From Tumebacillus flagellatus (GTDB lineage: Bacteria > Bacillota > Bacilli > Tumebacillales > Tumebacillaceae): a DNA stretch of 64,000 nt. The translations under genes were made by a program, and so were the position numbers. The DNA lies in contig NZ_JMIR01000002.1 in the NCBI RefSeq assembly GCF_000714935.1, positions 64,187 through 128,186 of the forward strand. Reading direction: 5' to 3'. How positions within the stretch are numbered: position 1 is the first letter of the stretch; each line of letters opens with the position of its first letter. The notes below the pieces were generated by a model. The model did no database searches. It worked only from the letters and a program-made list of their open reading frames with translations, and was not told the origin of the DNA. Positions 1-9,607 of the stretch are shown in pieces.

Positions 1-212
1 CGATCACTTTGCATAAACTCGATCTTGCCGGCCGCGGGCTGTAACAATCCGAGCAAGGTACGCATCAAAGTTGTTTTGCCCGCACCATTTGGCCCGATGA
101 TCCCCACAAACTCTCCCGGTTGAACGGCAAACGAGAGATCCCGCAAAATCCATTTCCCCTCCAGATGAACATCGACAGAATCAACGACAAGCAATGCATC
201 TGTATCCACCAC
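1..212 (-). CDS. znuC: Zinc/manganese ABC transporter ATP-binding protein, N-terminal part (cut by window edge)
   Basis: The first 70 residues of an ABC ATPase, running off the left edge. A Walker A motif GPNGAGKTT is visible at about residues 40-48, followed by the usual TLMRTLLGLL helix. The GTG start at 212 is chosen because AAGGGAGG lies 7 bases upstream; a second GTG follows at once. It sits downstream of a zinc-binding lipoprotein gene on the same strand, so it most likely energises the same metal importer on the cytoplasmic face of the membrane. A terminator-like hairpin separates the two genes, so it may be made at a lower level than the binding protein. Zinc rather than manganese specificity is inferred from the neighbours. 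Confidence 0.8.
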   Translation of the reverse strand, partial: MVDTDALLVVDSVDVHLEGKWILRDLSFAVQPGEFVGIIGPNGAGKTTLMRTLLGLLQPAAGKIEFMQSD

Positions 213-265
213 AGAAAAACCTCCCTTTCATCTCCAAAATCCCAAGCGATTCTACTTCCTATAAA

Positions 266-300
266 AAAGAACCGTGTCGGCAAGGCTGACGACGGTTCTT
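266..300 (-). terminator. Hairpin with U-tract between znuA and znuC
   Basis: On the minus strand AAGAACCGTCGTC and a near-complementary GACACGGTTCTT enclose a short loop and are followed by six T. It lies inside the zinc operon, 54 bases before the znuC start, so it could act as a partial terminator that gives more binding protein than ATPase. Confidence 0.65.
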
Positions 301-313
301 GTCCCTTTGCTTG

Positions 314-1246
314 CTACGGTGTAACCTCTAATCCTTTCATGATCTGGTCCAGTTGATCATTCATCCATTCCGGATAGTTCTTGCCTTTCGGTTCGGTTTC
401 CGTCACTCTTACGACGGGCACACCGGAAGATTCCGCCAGTTTGGCGATGTTTTGCACGGTCGGGCTGTCTACTTGAATGTTGTGAACAAACAGCTTGACG
501 CGTTTTTGCTTCAGATCGTCTTGCACATCGGCGAGGACCGCAGGTGCCGGATCGCTTTCATCCTCGATGGCTTCCGAAAATTTCTCGTTGTTCACTTTCA
601 AATTCAAAGCATCCGCCATGTATTGGAAGACCGGCTCCGACACGTCAATGAGAACAGGAGTCGTTTGTTTAAGCTTCTCCACTTTTTCAACCAGAGGTTT
701 CAAGGTATTCAGATACTCCTCGGCACGTTGTTTGTACTCGCTCGCGTGTGAGGGATCGAGGGTTCCGAGATCCTGTGCGACTCGTTCGGTCAGCTTGGAG
801 ATCGTGGAAGGGTCATACCAGATATGAGGGTTATCGCCGAGCCTTTTGCCCATGACATCGCTCCCGACCGCCACCTTGGTCTTGGTGGACGTGGAAGCGC
901 CCAACAGTTTCTCCATCCATTCATCATATCCGATGCCGTTGTATACCACATAGTTGGCGTCCGCCACTGATTTGGAATCCGCAGGAGTAGCTTCGTACTC
1001 ATGTGGATCTTGCTCCGGGCTGGTCAGAAGCGATACGACTTCAACCCGTTCGCCACCCACCGCTTGCAACACCTCCCCGTAGAAGTTTTCAGCCGCTACC
1101 ACTTTCAGTTTCCCTTCGCCGGACGACTTGGTCGCGTTGGTTGCTTGTGTACCTCCGTTGGAACACGCGGTGAGCAGACTTGCGGAGAGTGCAAGTACAG
1201 CCCCGATCTTGAGGGCGGAATGTTTGACTTTTTTCTTGCTGTTCAT
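314..1246 (-). CDS. znuA: Zinc ABC transporter substrate-binding lipoprotein (ZnuA/AdcA-like)
   Basis: A 310-residue cluster A-I metal-binding protein, tethered outside the membrane, that hands zinc to the permease. The N-terminus has lysines, a hydrophobic stretch and a lipobox LLTAC with the lipidated Cys at 28. Family motifs are visible: DPHEYEATPADSKSVADA near residue 80, NPHIWYDP near 140 and a late SDPAPAVLADV segment. The His residues in the first two motifs are the expected metal ligands. There is no long His/Asp-rich loop of the kind seen in many ZnuA proteins. SD AAGGAAGGGG precedes the ATG. It starts 25 bases after zagA, so the two are probably cotranscribed from the Zur-type promoter near 2.5 kb. 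Confidence 0.9.
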   Translation of the reverse strand: MNSKKKVKHSALKIGAVLALSASLLTACSNGGTQATNATKSSGEGKLKVVAAENFYGEVLQAVGGERVEVVSLLTSPEQDPHEYEATPADSKSVADANYVVYNGIGYDEWMEKLLGASTSTKTKVAVGSDVMGKRLGDNPHIWYDPSTISKLTERVAQDLGTLDPSHASEYKQRAEEYLNTLKPLVEKVEKLKQTTPVLIDVSEPVFQYMADALNLKVNNEKFSEAIEDESDPAPAVLADVQDDLKQKRVKLFVHNIQVDSPTVQNIAKLAESSGVPVVRVTETEPKGKNYPEWMNDQLDQIMKGLEVTP

Positions 1247-1271
1247 GAGATCCAGCCCCTTCCTTGGCTAC

Positions 1272-2481
1272 TTACTTCATTTCGTCCTGCTCTTGCTCCA
1301 CGATAGGAAGTGGATCGGGGAACTGCGTCCAATCTTGCAAGAGTTCTTCTTCGGTCAACAGGCAAACGTCCAAGGACGCGGTGACCTGCTCACTGTTCAA
1401 ATCAACGCCGATCAACACCCATTCCGTTTTGCGATCCCCATAAACAGGATGCCAGTCATCCAACCATTCCGGTTCTTCGGAGAGGATCTGCTCACGTTCC
1501 TCTTCTGACATGTCGGCAACCCAATTCCCTGCCGCGTTCAATTGAATGGATGGTCCCGCTTGAGAGATCATGAACGCCATCTCCCTGCGGCTCGCGATCC
1601 AGACAATCCCTTTGGCACGCACCACTTCGGTCGGAAACTGTTGCAGCCAGCCGTAGAGACGTTCTGGATGGAATGGCACATGGCGACGGTAGACGAACGA
1701 AGATATGCCGTACTCGGTCGTCTCCGGCGTATGCTCTTCTTTGTTCAGTTCTTGAATCCATCCCGGGGATTCGCTCGCTTCTTCGAAATCAAAAAGCCCG
1801 GTGTTGAGAATGTCGTGCGGATTCACCTGCCCGTTCGAGGAGCGAATCAACTTAGCACGCGGTTGGAGCTTGCGCAAAACGCCTTCCAATTTCAGCAGTT
1901 CCTCTTCGGAAACCATGTCGCACTTGTTCAAGATCAAAACGTCACAAAACTCGATTTGATCAATCAAGAGATCCACCACTTCGCGTGTATCGTCTACTCC
2001 AACCGCTTGTTGACGGTCGAGCAGCGTCTCACCCGAAGCGAAGTCATGCCAGAAACGGTACGCATCCACCACCGTGACCATCGTATCCAAAGCGGCAGAA
2101 TTGGGAGAGATCGATCCCATGCTCTTCGTCCACATAAGTAAACGTCTGAGCAACCGGCACAGGCTCACCGACCCCGGTCGATTCGATCAAGATATAGTCA
2201 AAGCGTCCCTCTCGTGCCAGTCGCTCCACCTCACGCAGCAGATCTTCCCGCAAAGTACAACAGATGCAGCCGTTTGACATCTCCACTAACTTCTCATCGA
2301 TTCGGGAAAGACCGTCTTTGACTAAAGCAGCATCCACGTTCACTTCCGACAGGTCGTTAACGATGACCGCCACACGCAAGCCTTCGCGGTTGGACAAAAC
2401 ATGATTCAAGATGGTGGTTTTACCTGCTCCAAGATATCCGCTCAGCACGGTAACAGGGATTTTTGGGGGTGCTTGGGTCAT
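1272..2481 (-). pseudogene. zagA: COG0523 (CobW/YciC/ZagA) zinc metallochaperone GTPase, interrupted by a frameshift
   Basis: A G3E-family GTPase like Bacillus YciC/ZagA, which delivers zinc when it is scarce. The 5' part, from ATG 2481 (TAGGAGG 8 bases upstream), encodes the Walker [10 protein letters not shown], the family motif [12 protein letters not shown] (CxCC metal site) and ESTGVGEP. The frame breaks near 2089-2091: after DLSQFCR the zero frame reads nonsense and stops near 2044, while the +1 frame continues with [14 protein letters not shown] and an intact C-terminal domain to 1272. Removing one base from the TTT run restores about 402 residues, close to the family length. It may be a true mutation, a sequencing error or, less likely, programmed frameshifting. 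Conservation on both sides argues for a very recent event or an error. Confidence 0.85.
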
Positions 2482-2494
2482 TGAATAACCTCCT

Positions 2495-2515
2495 AATTCA
2501 GAACGATTACGATTA
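2495..2515 (-). promoter_or_regulatory. Zur-box-like operator
   Basis: Read on the minus strand, TAATCGTAATCGTTCTGAATT matches about 15 of 20 defined positions of the Bacillus Zur box (AAATCGTAAT-N-ATTACGATTT); the left half ATCGTAAT is perfect. It lies between the predicted transcription start and the SD of zagA, a position suited to zinc-dependent repression. Matching was done by eye. Confidence 0.6.
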
Positions 2516-2522
2516 CCTCCCA

Positions 2523-2552
2523 ATCATATACCTTCCATCGCCGCTATGTAAA
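2523..2552 (-). promoter_or_regulatory. SigA-type promoter of the zinc operon
   Basis: On the minus strand TTTACA (2552-2547), an 18-base spacer and TATGAT (2528-2523). The predicted start near 2516 falls at the edge of the Zur-like box. Confidence 0.55.
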
Positions 2553-2606
2553 CAGGAATTTTTCTTATTTTCATGAATAGTAGTCTGTGTTCCGAACCAC
2601 ACCGCG

Positions 2607-2645
2607 AAAAAACGCTCCCTCTGATTTGCCAGAGGAAGCGTTTTT
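2607..2645 (-). terminator. Rho-independent terminator of the amylopullulanase gene
   Basis: AAAACGCTCCCTCTG and CAGAGGAAGCGTTTTT form a long stem around a six-base loop. It is flanked by A and T runs and could work in both directions. It lies about 120 bases after the amylopullulanase stop codon and before the zinc operon promoter. Confidence 0.85.
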
Positions 2646-2762
2646 GTAGACAATAATGCGGGATTTGTTTGATCAACGGCTTTATGCGTTTTTTCAAAAT
2701 GGGACTTTTTCAGCGACCTCCTGACAAGGCCGGTTTTTGTGTCCCTTCGGCAGAAAAGGAAC

Positions 2763-5700
2763 TTATTCGCCGAGCAGTTTGGAGATCACTTGTGCGCTTT
2801 CCGCGCGGGTCGTTTGGCCTTGCGGGACGAAGTGGCTTTCGTCTTCGCCTGCGAGGAAGCCGAGCTTCACCGCTGCTTGAATGGCAGCTTTCGCCCACGG
2901 GGAGATGTCGCTTGCGTCGGAGAAGCCGAGATCGGCCAGACCGTCCGCTTGCTGACCGGATTTGACTGCGTACGCGCGCATGAGCATCGTCGCCATCTCT
3001 TCACGGGTGATGATGTCGTTCGGCGCAAATTCGGTGCTCGTGCGGCCGAAGACGAGGCCCGCTTCGTTGGCCGCCGCGACAGACGTTGCATACCAGTCGC
3101 TTGCCGCCACGTCGGTGAAGGCAGCTGCTTTCGCCGCTTTCAAGTTCAGCGTGCGCACGAGGAGTGCTGCGAACTCGGCGCGGGTGATGCTGCGCTCCGG
3201 TTCGAACGCGTCGTCGCTCGTGCCGGTGATCACGTGCTTGGCGGCCAGTTCTTGAATCACGCCGGACGCCCAGTGGTCGGCGGAGAGGTCCTTGAACTGC
3301 TTGTTGAATTCCAGCACCGCGTACATGGAGAAGTGTTGCACGTCGACGGTCAACTTGCCGTCGGCATTCCATTTGCCGCCGATGTACTCCAGCTTGCCGT
3401 CGTCGGCGAGGCAGTAGACGCCCGCCAGTTTCTTGTTCGCTTTTTCGTTGACGGTAAACGTCAAGGTCAGCGGTTGATCGAACTGGCTGAGGGCGGCGAT
3501 TTCTTGGCCGTCCGCGTCCACCAGCGCGAGGTGGAAGTCATAAACGTTCGACGCGGCGGTGAGCCCCGCTTTGCCGGTTTCACCCGCTTTGGAGAGCAGG
3601 TCTTGTTTCGTCTGTTCTGCCAGCGGTTGCATCTTCAAGAGAATTTGCTCGCCGCCTTTGATGGAACCGTTCGCTTTTTTCAAGAGCTCTTTCAAGGTGT
3701 TGCCCGGCACGTTCAGCGTGACATCGCTCTCGGTAAGTTGCAGAGTTTTGTCACCGAGCAGGTCGGATGCGTTCGACGGCAAGAGCACTTGGTTGTTGCC
3801 GTCTACGTTGAACGTTACCGATTTATCGGAGGAGTTGCCGGTGTTCAGCGCGTCCTTGAGATCCTGTTCGGTGACGGTTTTGGTTTTGTCATCCGGCTTG
3901 CCGTTGCCGTTGTTGTCGTCGTTGCCCTTGCCGCCGGCGTAGTTGACGGTGACTTTGGCGGTGGCCGTTTTGTTCCCGTCTTTCGTCGTGACGGTGATCA
4001 CGGTCACGCCCGGATGTTTCGGCGTGACGAGACCCGTTTCATCGACGGTTGCCGCGTTCGGGTTGCTGGAGCTCCAGGTCACGTCCTTGGTGGTCGCATT
4101 CTCCGGTTGGACGGCAGCGGTCAGTTGATAGGGATGGCTGTTCATCGAAATTTTCACACGGTCGGTGTTCAGCGCGACACCCGTGACCGGAACGGTTTGG
4201 CCCGGGCCCGGGCCCGGGTCCGGGTCCGGATTCGTGCCGCCGTCTCGCGTGATGTCGAGGTCAAGCGACTTGGTCGCTTGGCTTGATCTGCCTTTGTCGG
4301 TGTACCACGGAAGGTTCATCGTCTCGGCGCTCGGCTCGATGTGCAGCGTGAAGTGGTTTTGGCCCGTCTGCAGCGGGATGTTATCCACGAGCACGTTGCC
4401 TTGTGCATCCATTTGACCCGCTTGAATCGGTTGACCGTTGATCGTGAAGTTGACGCCGTACGGCACGTTCGCTTTGAGCGTGAAGTGATCGTCGGACGTC
4501 GTGTACGCGATTTTTTCACCATAGGAGATGCGCGGCATGGTGACGATCATCGGCATATCCACCCAGCGCAAGACATAATCGTCCACGACCATTTGGTTGC
4601 CGCCTTGGTTCTTGATCGTCAACTTCATGTTGGTGTCGGTCGACGAGTACGCGTAGTTACTCGGGTCTTGCGTGTCGTTGGCGAGGCGGTTGTGCGAGGT
4701 CAGCGCCTCGGTGTCCCACGTTCCGCGCGTGTACTTGTACTGAATCGATTTGCCTGCCATCATCTTGAAGCTGTACTCGACGACATCGCGGGTGGTGGCG
4801 CCGCTCGGGACGTTCAATTTGTAGCCCGAGGAGTTCCAGCCGTTGAGGTCGCCCGCCAAATAGATGTCGTCCTTGACCGGGGTGTAACTCGGCAGGTGGA
4901 CGCGCAGTTTCACGTCGACCATGACGAGGGTCGGGGTGACGCTTTGTTCCGTCGAGAACGCACGGTTGTACGAAGCGTCGACCGCTGCGACTTTGTACGT
5001 GTACTGCGTGTCGTTGGAGACGGTGTAGTCCACGTAAGAAGTTGCGGTTTTCGGCAGCACGGAGATCAGTTGGAACTCCGATTCGCCCGGTGCTTTGCGG
5101 TAGATTTCGAACTGGTGCACATCGTTTGCGCTCTCCGTCCAGTTCAGTTGCGCTTGGTTCGACTCGACGTTGATCGCCGCGAGCACCGGTGCGTCCGGAG
5201 GGGTGGTGTCGTTCGGATCGGCGTAGACATCGACATACGTCTGGCTCGAAGACGTCCACGTTTCGCCGTTGTCGGTGGAGACTTTGGCGAAGTAGTAGTA
5301 CGCGCCGGCTTGTGTCGGCTCAAACTTCGCCCAGTAGATTTTGGACCCGTTGCCGTCGTCCGACTTGTAGCGCAGTTTCGTGTCCAACGCGTACTTCTGA
5401 CTCGTGCCTTCCTTATAGTAGAAGAGACGAGCTTGCAGGTTCGGCGCTTCCTTGCCGGAGAGTGCCGGGTCGTCGGTCAAGCCCGGAATGTTCACGGTAA
5501 CTTGAATTTCCGACGTGGTGTTGCCCGCCCCGAGCGTGACCGGGGTGGACTGTTGCGTGATCTCCACGCTTTGAATCGGGAACGCCGGGGTCGCCGCTGC
5601 GTAGTCGCTGAGCGGAGATTCTCCGTTGTCCGTTTTCGCCGTGACGGTGTAGTAGTACTTCTTGCCGTTCTCCACGTTCACGTCCGACCAGGTCGGATCG

Positions 5701-8700
5701 GTGACGGAGCCGACAACTTGCAGCGCGCCGCCTTCGATCGGAGCGCGGTAGACGTTGTAGCCGGTCGCTTGCGCCACGGCATCCCACGTCAAGGTGACTT
5801 GCTGATTGCCGCCGACGGCGTGCACGTTTTGCACTTGCGGGACCGCGACGAGGTTTTTCGCGCTCGTCATCATCAAGCCGCCCAGACCCGGGACGGTCAG
5901 CGAGAGTTTACCGCCCGTGACGGTGCCTTGGACATTGCTGCCCAGTTGGTCTTGCAAAGTCAGGCCGTCCGGCAGGAACCCGGCGACGTCCGCTTGGATC
6001 GTGGCGTTGTTTGCGCCGCGGTTGATCACCACGAAGCCTGCTTTGGTGTCGGTTTTGCGTGCATAGGCGATCACATCGCCCTGTTCGTACGCGACTTTCA
6101 GGTCGCCGGTGCGGAACGCTTCGTTGTTGTCGCGCAGGTTTGCCGCTTTTTGATAGGTGTCAAACAACCCGGCATAGCGGTCGGCTCCTGCATACGTTCC
6201 GCCCGTTTCCGTCACGCGCTCCCACGGGAACGAACGGCGGGAGTCCGGGTCCTTGGTGCCCGTCAAGCCCACTTCGTCACCGTAATCGATCGTCGGCGCA
6301 CCCGGATAGCCCATCTGGAAGATGGCGGTGAGCGCTTGTTTTTTCAGCGCGGTGTCGGTTGCATCCGGCGCGATGGCGAAATGCTCTTCCTCCCAGTCCG
6401 GATGGTCGTACTTGGTGATCGAGCGGATGGTGTCGTGCGAATCGACGAGGTTGAGCATGACTTGCCATGCTTCCTTCGGATAGTCTTCGCGAATCGACTC
6501 CAGCGTGTCGTGGAACTGCTGCGCGTTGCCGCTGATGATGAAGCTTTGCAGCGCGCCTCGGAAGCGGTAGTTCATGACCGAGTCAAACTGGTCGCCGAGC
6601 AAGAAGCGCGTCGCCACGCCCCACTCTTCGCCGAGGATGATCGGGTCGTCGATGCTTTCGCCGTTGGTGTCTTGAAGGCCGGTCGTGGATTTGACCGCTT
6701 TGCGGAACTGCTGCCACGTGCCCGCCGAAACGTCCGGCGCGACGTCGAGACGCCAGCCGCGCGCGCCCAAGTACTCCCAACGCTGCGAATTTGCGAATTT
6801 CATCAGCGCCGTCTGTTGATCGGAGGAAAGCCCGGTCAAGTCGTGGCCGATGACGTTGTCGCGATAGCCGATGGTGTTCCATTCGTGTTCACCCGGCAGA
6901 CCTTCGGAGTCGCCTGCCGCCGGTTGTTGCGCTTTGATCACCGGCAAGGAATCGTAGCCCCACCAGCCTTCATACTTGTAGTGCCCGTCGACTTTGACAT
7001 TTTCGACGTTGAACCACGTCGTGAAATCGAAGTCTTCCGGATACTTGTAGTTCGTGCCGGTCAACGGGTTGATCTGCGCCGTGTAGAAGTTGTTGACTTC
7101 CTGCACAGCCGTCGCTTGATCTTCACCCGCGTTGACTTTGTCGTACACGTTCGCCCAGTACTCGTACGCCCCGATTTCCGGGTATTTGGAATAGCGGTCG
7201 AAGTAGATCGAGTCGTCGCCCACGTGGTTGAACACGCCGTCGACGATCAATTGGATGCCCTTGGCGCGGGCTTGCTTCGCGAATTCAGAGAAGACGCGGT
7301 CGGAAGCCACGCGGGTTGCTTCGTAATTCAGCCCGGACGTCGGATCGCCCGGCGTGTTGTACACCGGCTCGCCGAACATCGGATCGAGGTGTTTGTAGTC
7401 GGTCGCGTCGTACTTGTGGTTCGAAGACGCCCATGCGACCGGGTTGAAGTAGATGACGGTGACGCCCAGCGACTTCAAATAGTCGATTTTCTGCTGCGCG
7501 CCTTGGATGTCGCCGCCGTAGAATTCGTTCGTCCAGATACCGTCCGTCTTCGCATTCGGGAAGTACGGCTTCTGCTCCGGCGTCGTACGGTCCGGATTCT
7601 CCGGCACATCGGACCATTTGCCCCACACTTGACCCGGAGTCGGATCGTTGGCGACGCCGCCGTCAAAGTATTGGTACGGGTAGCCGCCCTTGTCGGTTTT
7701 GGTCACGCCCGGCACATCGGCGCCGCCGCGATACCCGTCCACCGTCTTGGCGCGGTTGTTATCCGGATTGCCGTCAAAGAAACGGTCCGGGAAAATTTGA
7801 TACACGACTGCGTTTTTCATCCAGTCCGGAGTTTTGAAGTCCGCTTTGTAGACGGTGAGGTCAAACGGAACCGCGCCGTCGTCCGCCGCGACGCCCGCGC
7901 CGCCGCGCGTGCTGTCGTCGCCGTACTCGACTTTGGTCGGTCCGTCGATCAAGATGAATTTGTAGCCCCAGACGCCGATGCCTTGGAAGGTCGCTTTCGG
8001 AATCGTCACTTCCCAGTAGTCGGTGTCGTGAAACGAAGTGGCTTTGTGCATGTCAAACGCCGACGCCGCGCCTTGCGCGTTGGTCAGTTCCGCACGCACC
8101 ACTTGCGCGTCGCCCGCTTCGGTCGCGATGCGAAGCGTCAAGTCTTCGCCCGCTTCCTTGATCGCGCCGAACGGTTTTTTGAACGTGACCGATCGGGAGT
8201 CAAATTGAATCTTGTCACGGTGGATCATGCCGTCCGATTTGCCGTCGGCCGGTTTGTAATCGGAGACGAGGTTGCGGTCCGCAAGCGTCGTCGAGAACGT
8301 CACGTCCGCCGGGTCGAGCGTGGTCAACACGAAGTTGTTGCCGCCCGTCCCGAAGTCGGTTCCGTTCCACGAGTTGCCTTGCACAACTTTCATGTTGTAC
8401 GTGCCCGCCGGAAGCGCGCGCTGCAGTTTGTAGAGCGAGCCGTCGAAGTTGTAGTCGACGAAAAACTGCTGCGCTTGGTCCGGGCTCCATGCCGGTTCGC
8501 CGAACACGGTTTGCACATCGCCGACCAGTCGCGGCCATTGATCCGCGTTCAGTTTCGGCGTGTATTGCGGAAGACCTTGCACGTTCGGCAAGTTGATGCG
8601 CGCTTGGTTCAGCGCTTCGTTGACGTAGAAATTAACTTTGGACGTGTCGGCCAAATCAAAGCCAAAGTTGTTGCCGTTGTCCGAATATCCGTCCCACGTG

Positions 8701-9512
8701 CCGCTTTTGACGAGCTTGAAATCATAATGGCCCGCCGGAAGCACGGTGGAGTATTCGTAGAAATCGCCGACGAGATGCTTGAATTGGGTGTCGGTCGAAG
8801 CGTTGTTCCAGCCTTGCCAGGAACTTGCAACCACCCATTTGGACTTGCCCCCCGGTTGGTCGGTCAGCGCGTCCGGTTGCACGGTCGGTGCCGGCGGAGT
8901 GCCGACGGTGATCGTGCTGTTGCCGTTGGAGACGGCCGTATTGGTCGGATCTTGGAACCAGATGTCCGGCAAGCCGTCCGCCGACGCAATGAATTTGTAC
9001 GTATAATCGCCGTCTGCCAACGCGTCGCTGACGTACTCCAAGTTTCCGGTTCCCGGCACCGCCGTCAAGTCGTGGCGAGTGCCGAAATTGTTGTCAAAGC
9101 TGCCCGCAACCGTAAAGTGCGGGGCATAGCTCAGATGCAAAACCCCGTTTGAATCGGCGGTGCCTCTCAAGTTCGGGTCGGCAATCCAAGTGCCGTTGAC
9201 GAGAATTTTGTACTCGACAGGCGTGTCAGGCGTCTGTCCCGTGACATCGGCGGTGTACGTTCCGTCGTTGTCGTCATCGGTCAGCGTGACCGCCGGATCG
9301 CTCCAGTTGTCAAACCCGCCCTTGGCTTCCACGTGAATCGCCGTTTTCGGCAAAACGAAATGAATCGCGCTGCCGTCCACATACGTCCCGTTGATGCCGG
9401 TCGCTCCTGCGATCACAGGCCAAATCGAACCTCCGACCGCTTGCACGACCATCAGGAATGCCGTGATCAGCGACCAGAGCCGCGCCTGCTTCTTACGCAG
9501 AAAAAACTTCAT
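2763..9512 (-). CDS. Secreted S-layer-anchored amylopullulanase (GH13) with starch-binding, FnIII, Ig-like and SLH domains
   Basis: A 2249-residue cell-surface enzyme expected to cut alpha-1,4 and alpha-1,6 bonds of starch or pullulan. Order: signal peptide (about 1-37); starch-binding-type module to ~200; two X25-like repeats (~224-300, ~320-400); CBM34-like N domain (~425-555); GH13 barrel with region I DGVFNH (~760), region II GWRLDVAPDV (~922, nucleophile Asp), region III LGEEWG (~961, acid Glu), region IV DSHDTI (~1024); FnIII domains (~1220-1310, ~1440-1530); a further carbohydrate-module-like segment with AGDLNGWNS; a DPDPGPGPG linker; a Big2 Ig-like domain (~1770-1858); three SLH domains (~2075-2249). 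SLH repeats bind pyruvylated wall polymer. SD AAAGGGGGG precedes ATG. cre-like sites upstream suggest CcpA control. A single GH13 barrel doing both activities is inferred, not shown. Confidence 0.92.
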   Translation of the reverse strand: MKFFLRKKQARLWSLITAFLMVVQAVGGSIWPVIAGATGINGTYVDGSAIHFVLPKTAIHVEAKGGFDNWSDPAVTLTDDDNDGTYTADVTGQTPDTPVEYKILVNGTWIADPNLRGTADSNGVLHLSYAPHFTVAGSFDNNFGTRHDLTAVPGTGNLEYVSDALADGDYTYKFIASADGLPDIWFQDPTNTAVSNGNSTITVGTPPAPTVQPDALTDQPGGKSKWVVASSWQGWNNASTDTQFKHLVGDFYEYSTVLPAGHYDFKLVKSGTWDGYSDNGNNFGFDLADTSKVNFYVNEALNQARINLPNVQGLPQYTPKLNADQWPRLVGDVQTVFGEPAWSPDQAQQFFVDYNFDGSLYKLQRALPAGTYNMKVVQGNSWNGTDFGTGGNNFVLTTLDPADVTFSTTLADRNLVSDYKPADGKSDGMIHRDKIQFDSRSVTFKKPFGAIKEAGEDLTLRIATEAGDAQVVRAELTNAQGAASAFDMHKATSFHDTDYWEVTIPKATFQGIGVWGYKFILIDGPTKVEYGDDSTRGGAGVAADDGAVPFDLTVYKADFKTPDWMKNAVVYQIFPDRFFDGNPDNNRAKTVDGYRGGADVPGVTKTDKGGYPYQYFDGGVANDPTPGQVWGKWSDVPENPDRTTPEQKPYFPNAKTDGIWTNEFYGGDIQGAQQKIDYLKSLGVTVIYFNPVAWASSNHKYDATDYKHLDPMFGEPVYNTPGDPTSGLNYEATRVASDRVFSEFAKQARAKGIQLIVDGVFNHVGDDSIYFDRYSKYPEIGAYEYWANVYDKVNAGEDQATAVQEVNNFYTAQINPLTGTNYKYPEDFDFTTWFNVENVKVDGHYKYEGWWGYDSLPVIKAQQPAAGDSEGLPGEHEWNTIGYRDNVIGHDLTGLSSDQQTALMKFANSQRWEYLGARGWRLDVAPDVSAGTWQQFRKAVKSTTGLQDTNGESIDDPIILGEEWGVATRFLLGDQFDSVMNYRFRGALQSFIISGNAQQFHDTLESIREDYPKEAWQVMLNLVDSHDTIRSITKYDHPDWEEEHFAIAPDATDTALKKQALTAIFQMGYPGAPTIDYGDEVGLTGTKDPDSRRSFPWERVTETGGTYAGADRYAGLFDTYQKAANLRDNNEAFRTGDLKVAYEQGDVIAYARKTDTKAGFVVINRGANNATIQADVAGFLPDGLTLQDQLGSNVQGTVTGGKLSLTVPGLGGLMMTSAKNLVAVPQVQNVHAVGGNQQVTLTWDAVAQATGYNVYRAPIEGGALQVVGSVTDPTWSDVNVENGKKYYYTVTAKTDNGESPLSDYAAATPAFPIQSVEITQQSTPVTLGAGNTTSEIQVTVNIPGLTDDPALSGKEAPNLQARLFYYKEGTSQKYALDTKLRYKSDDGNGSKIYWAKFEPTQAGAYYYFAKVSTDNGETWTSSSQTYVDVYADPNDTTPPDAPVLAAINVESNQAQLNWTESANDVHQFEIYRKAPGESEFQLISVLPKTATSYVDYTVSNDTQYTYKVAAVDASYNRAFSTEQSVTPTLVMVDVKLRVHLPSYTPVKDDIYLAGDLNGWNSSGYKLNVPSGATTRDVVEYSFKMMAGKSIQYKYTRGTWDTEALTSHNRLANDTQDPSNYAYSSTDTNMKLTIKNQGGNQMVVDDYVLRWVDMPMIVTMPRISYGEKIAYTTSDDHFTLKANVPYGVNFTINGQPIQAGQMDAQGNVLVDNIPLQTGQNHFTLHIEPSAETMNLPWYTDKGRSSQATKSLDLDITRDGGTNPDPDPGPGPGQTVPVTGVALNTDRVKISMNSHPYQLTAAVQPENATTKDVTWSSSNPNAATVDETGLVTPKHPGVTVITVTTKDGNKTATAKVTVNYAGGKGNDDNNGNGKPDDKTKTVTEQDLKDALNTGNSSDKSVTFNVDGNNQVLLPSNASDLLGDKTLQLTESDVTLNVPGNTLKELLKKANGSIKGGEQILLKMQPLAEQTKQDLLSKAGETGKAGLTAASNVYDFHLALVDADGQEIAALSQFDQPLTLTFTVNEKANKKLAGVYCLADDGKLEYIGGKWNADGKLTVDVQHFSMYAVLEFNKQFKDLSADHWASGVIQELAAKHVITGTSDDAFEPERSITRAEFAALLVRTLNLKAAKAAAFTDVAASDWYATSVAAANEAGLVFGRTSTEFAPNDIITREEMATMLMRAYAVKSGQQADGLADLGFSDASDISPWAKAAIQAAVKLGFLAGEDESHFVPQGQTTRAESAQVISKLLGE

Positions 9513-9545
9513 TCAGAACCCCCCTTTACACTTGCAACATCAGAT

Positions 9546-9559
9546 TGAAAGCGTTTGCA
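9546..9559 (-). promoter_or_regulatory. cre site (CcpA operator) for the amylopullulanase gene
   Basis: TGCAAACGCTTTCA on the minus strand fits the cre consensus TGNAARCGNWWNCA at every position. It lies 34-47 bases before the start codon and about 43 bases after the predicted transcription start, where bound CcpA would act as a roadblock. It fits glucose repression of a starch-degrading enzyme. Confidence 0.75.
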
Positions 9560-9579
9560 TCTAAAGGCTGAAAAAATCG

Positions 9580-9593
9580 TGCAACCGCTTGCG
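9580..9593 (-). promoter_or_regulatory. Weak second cre-like site
   Basis: TGCAACCGCTTGCG on the plus strand keeps the central CCGCTT and outer TGCAA of a cre site but departs at two positions. It lies 20 bases from the good site, between it and the promoter. It may be an auxiliary CcpA site or chance. Confidence 0.3.
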
Positions 9594-9607
9594 CTCATGC
9601 TGCTCTA

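Noticed and set aside
4201-4227. GGGCCC/GGGTCC-type tandem repeat
   Set aside because: It encodes the Pro-Asp-Gly linker of the amylopullulanase; ordinary linker sequence.
4341-9152. A 1603-codon open frame on the plus strand opposite the amylopullulanase gene
   Set aside because: It is a shadow frame: Arg/Val/His-rich translation without domains, no SD, and the minus strand carries an unmistakable multidomain enzyme.
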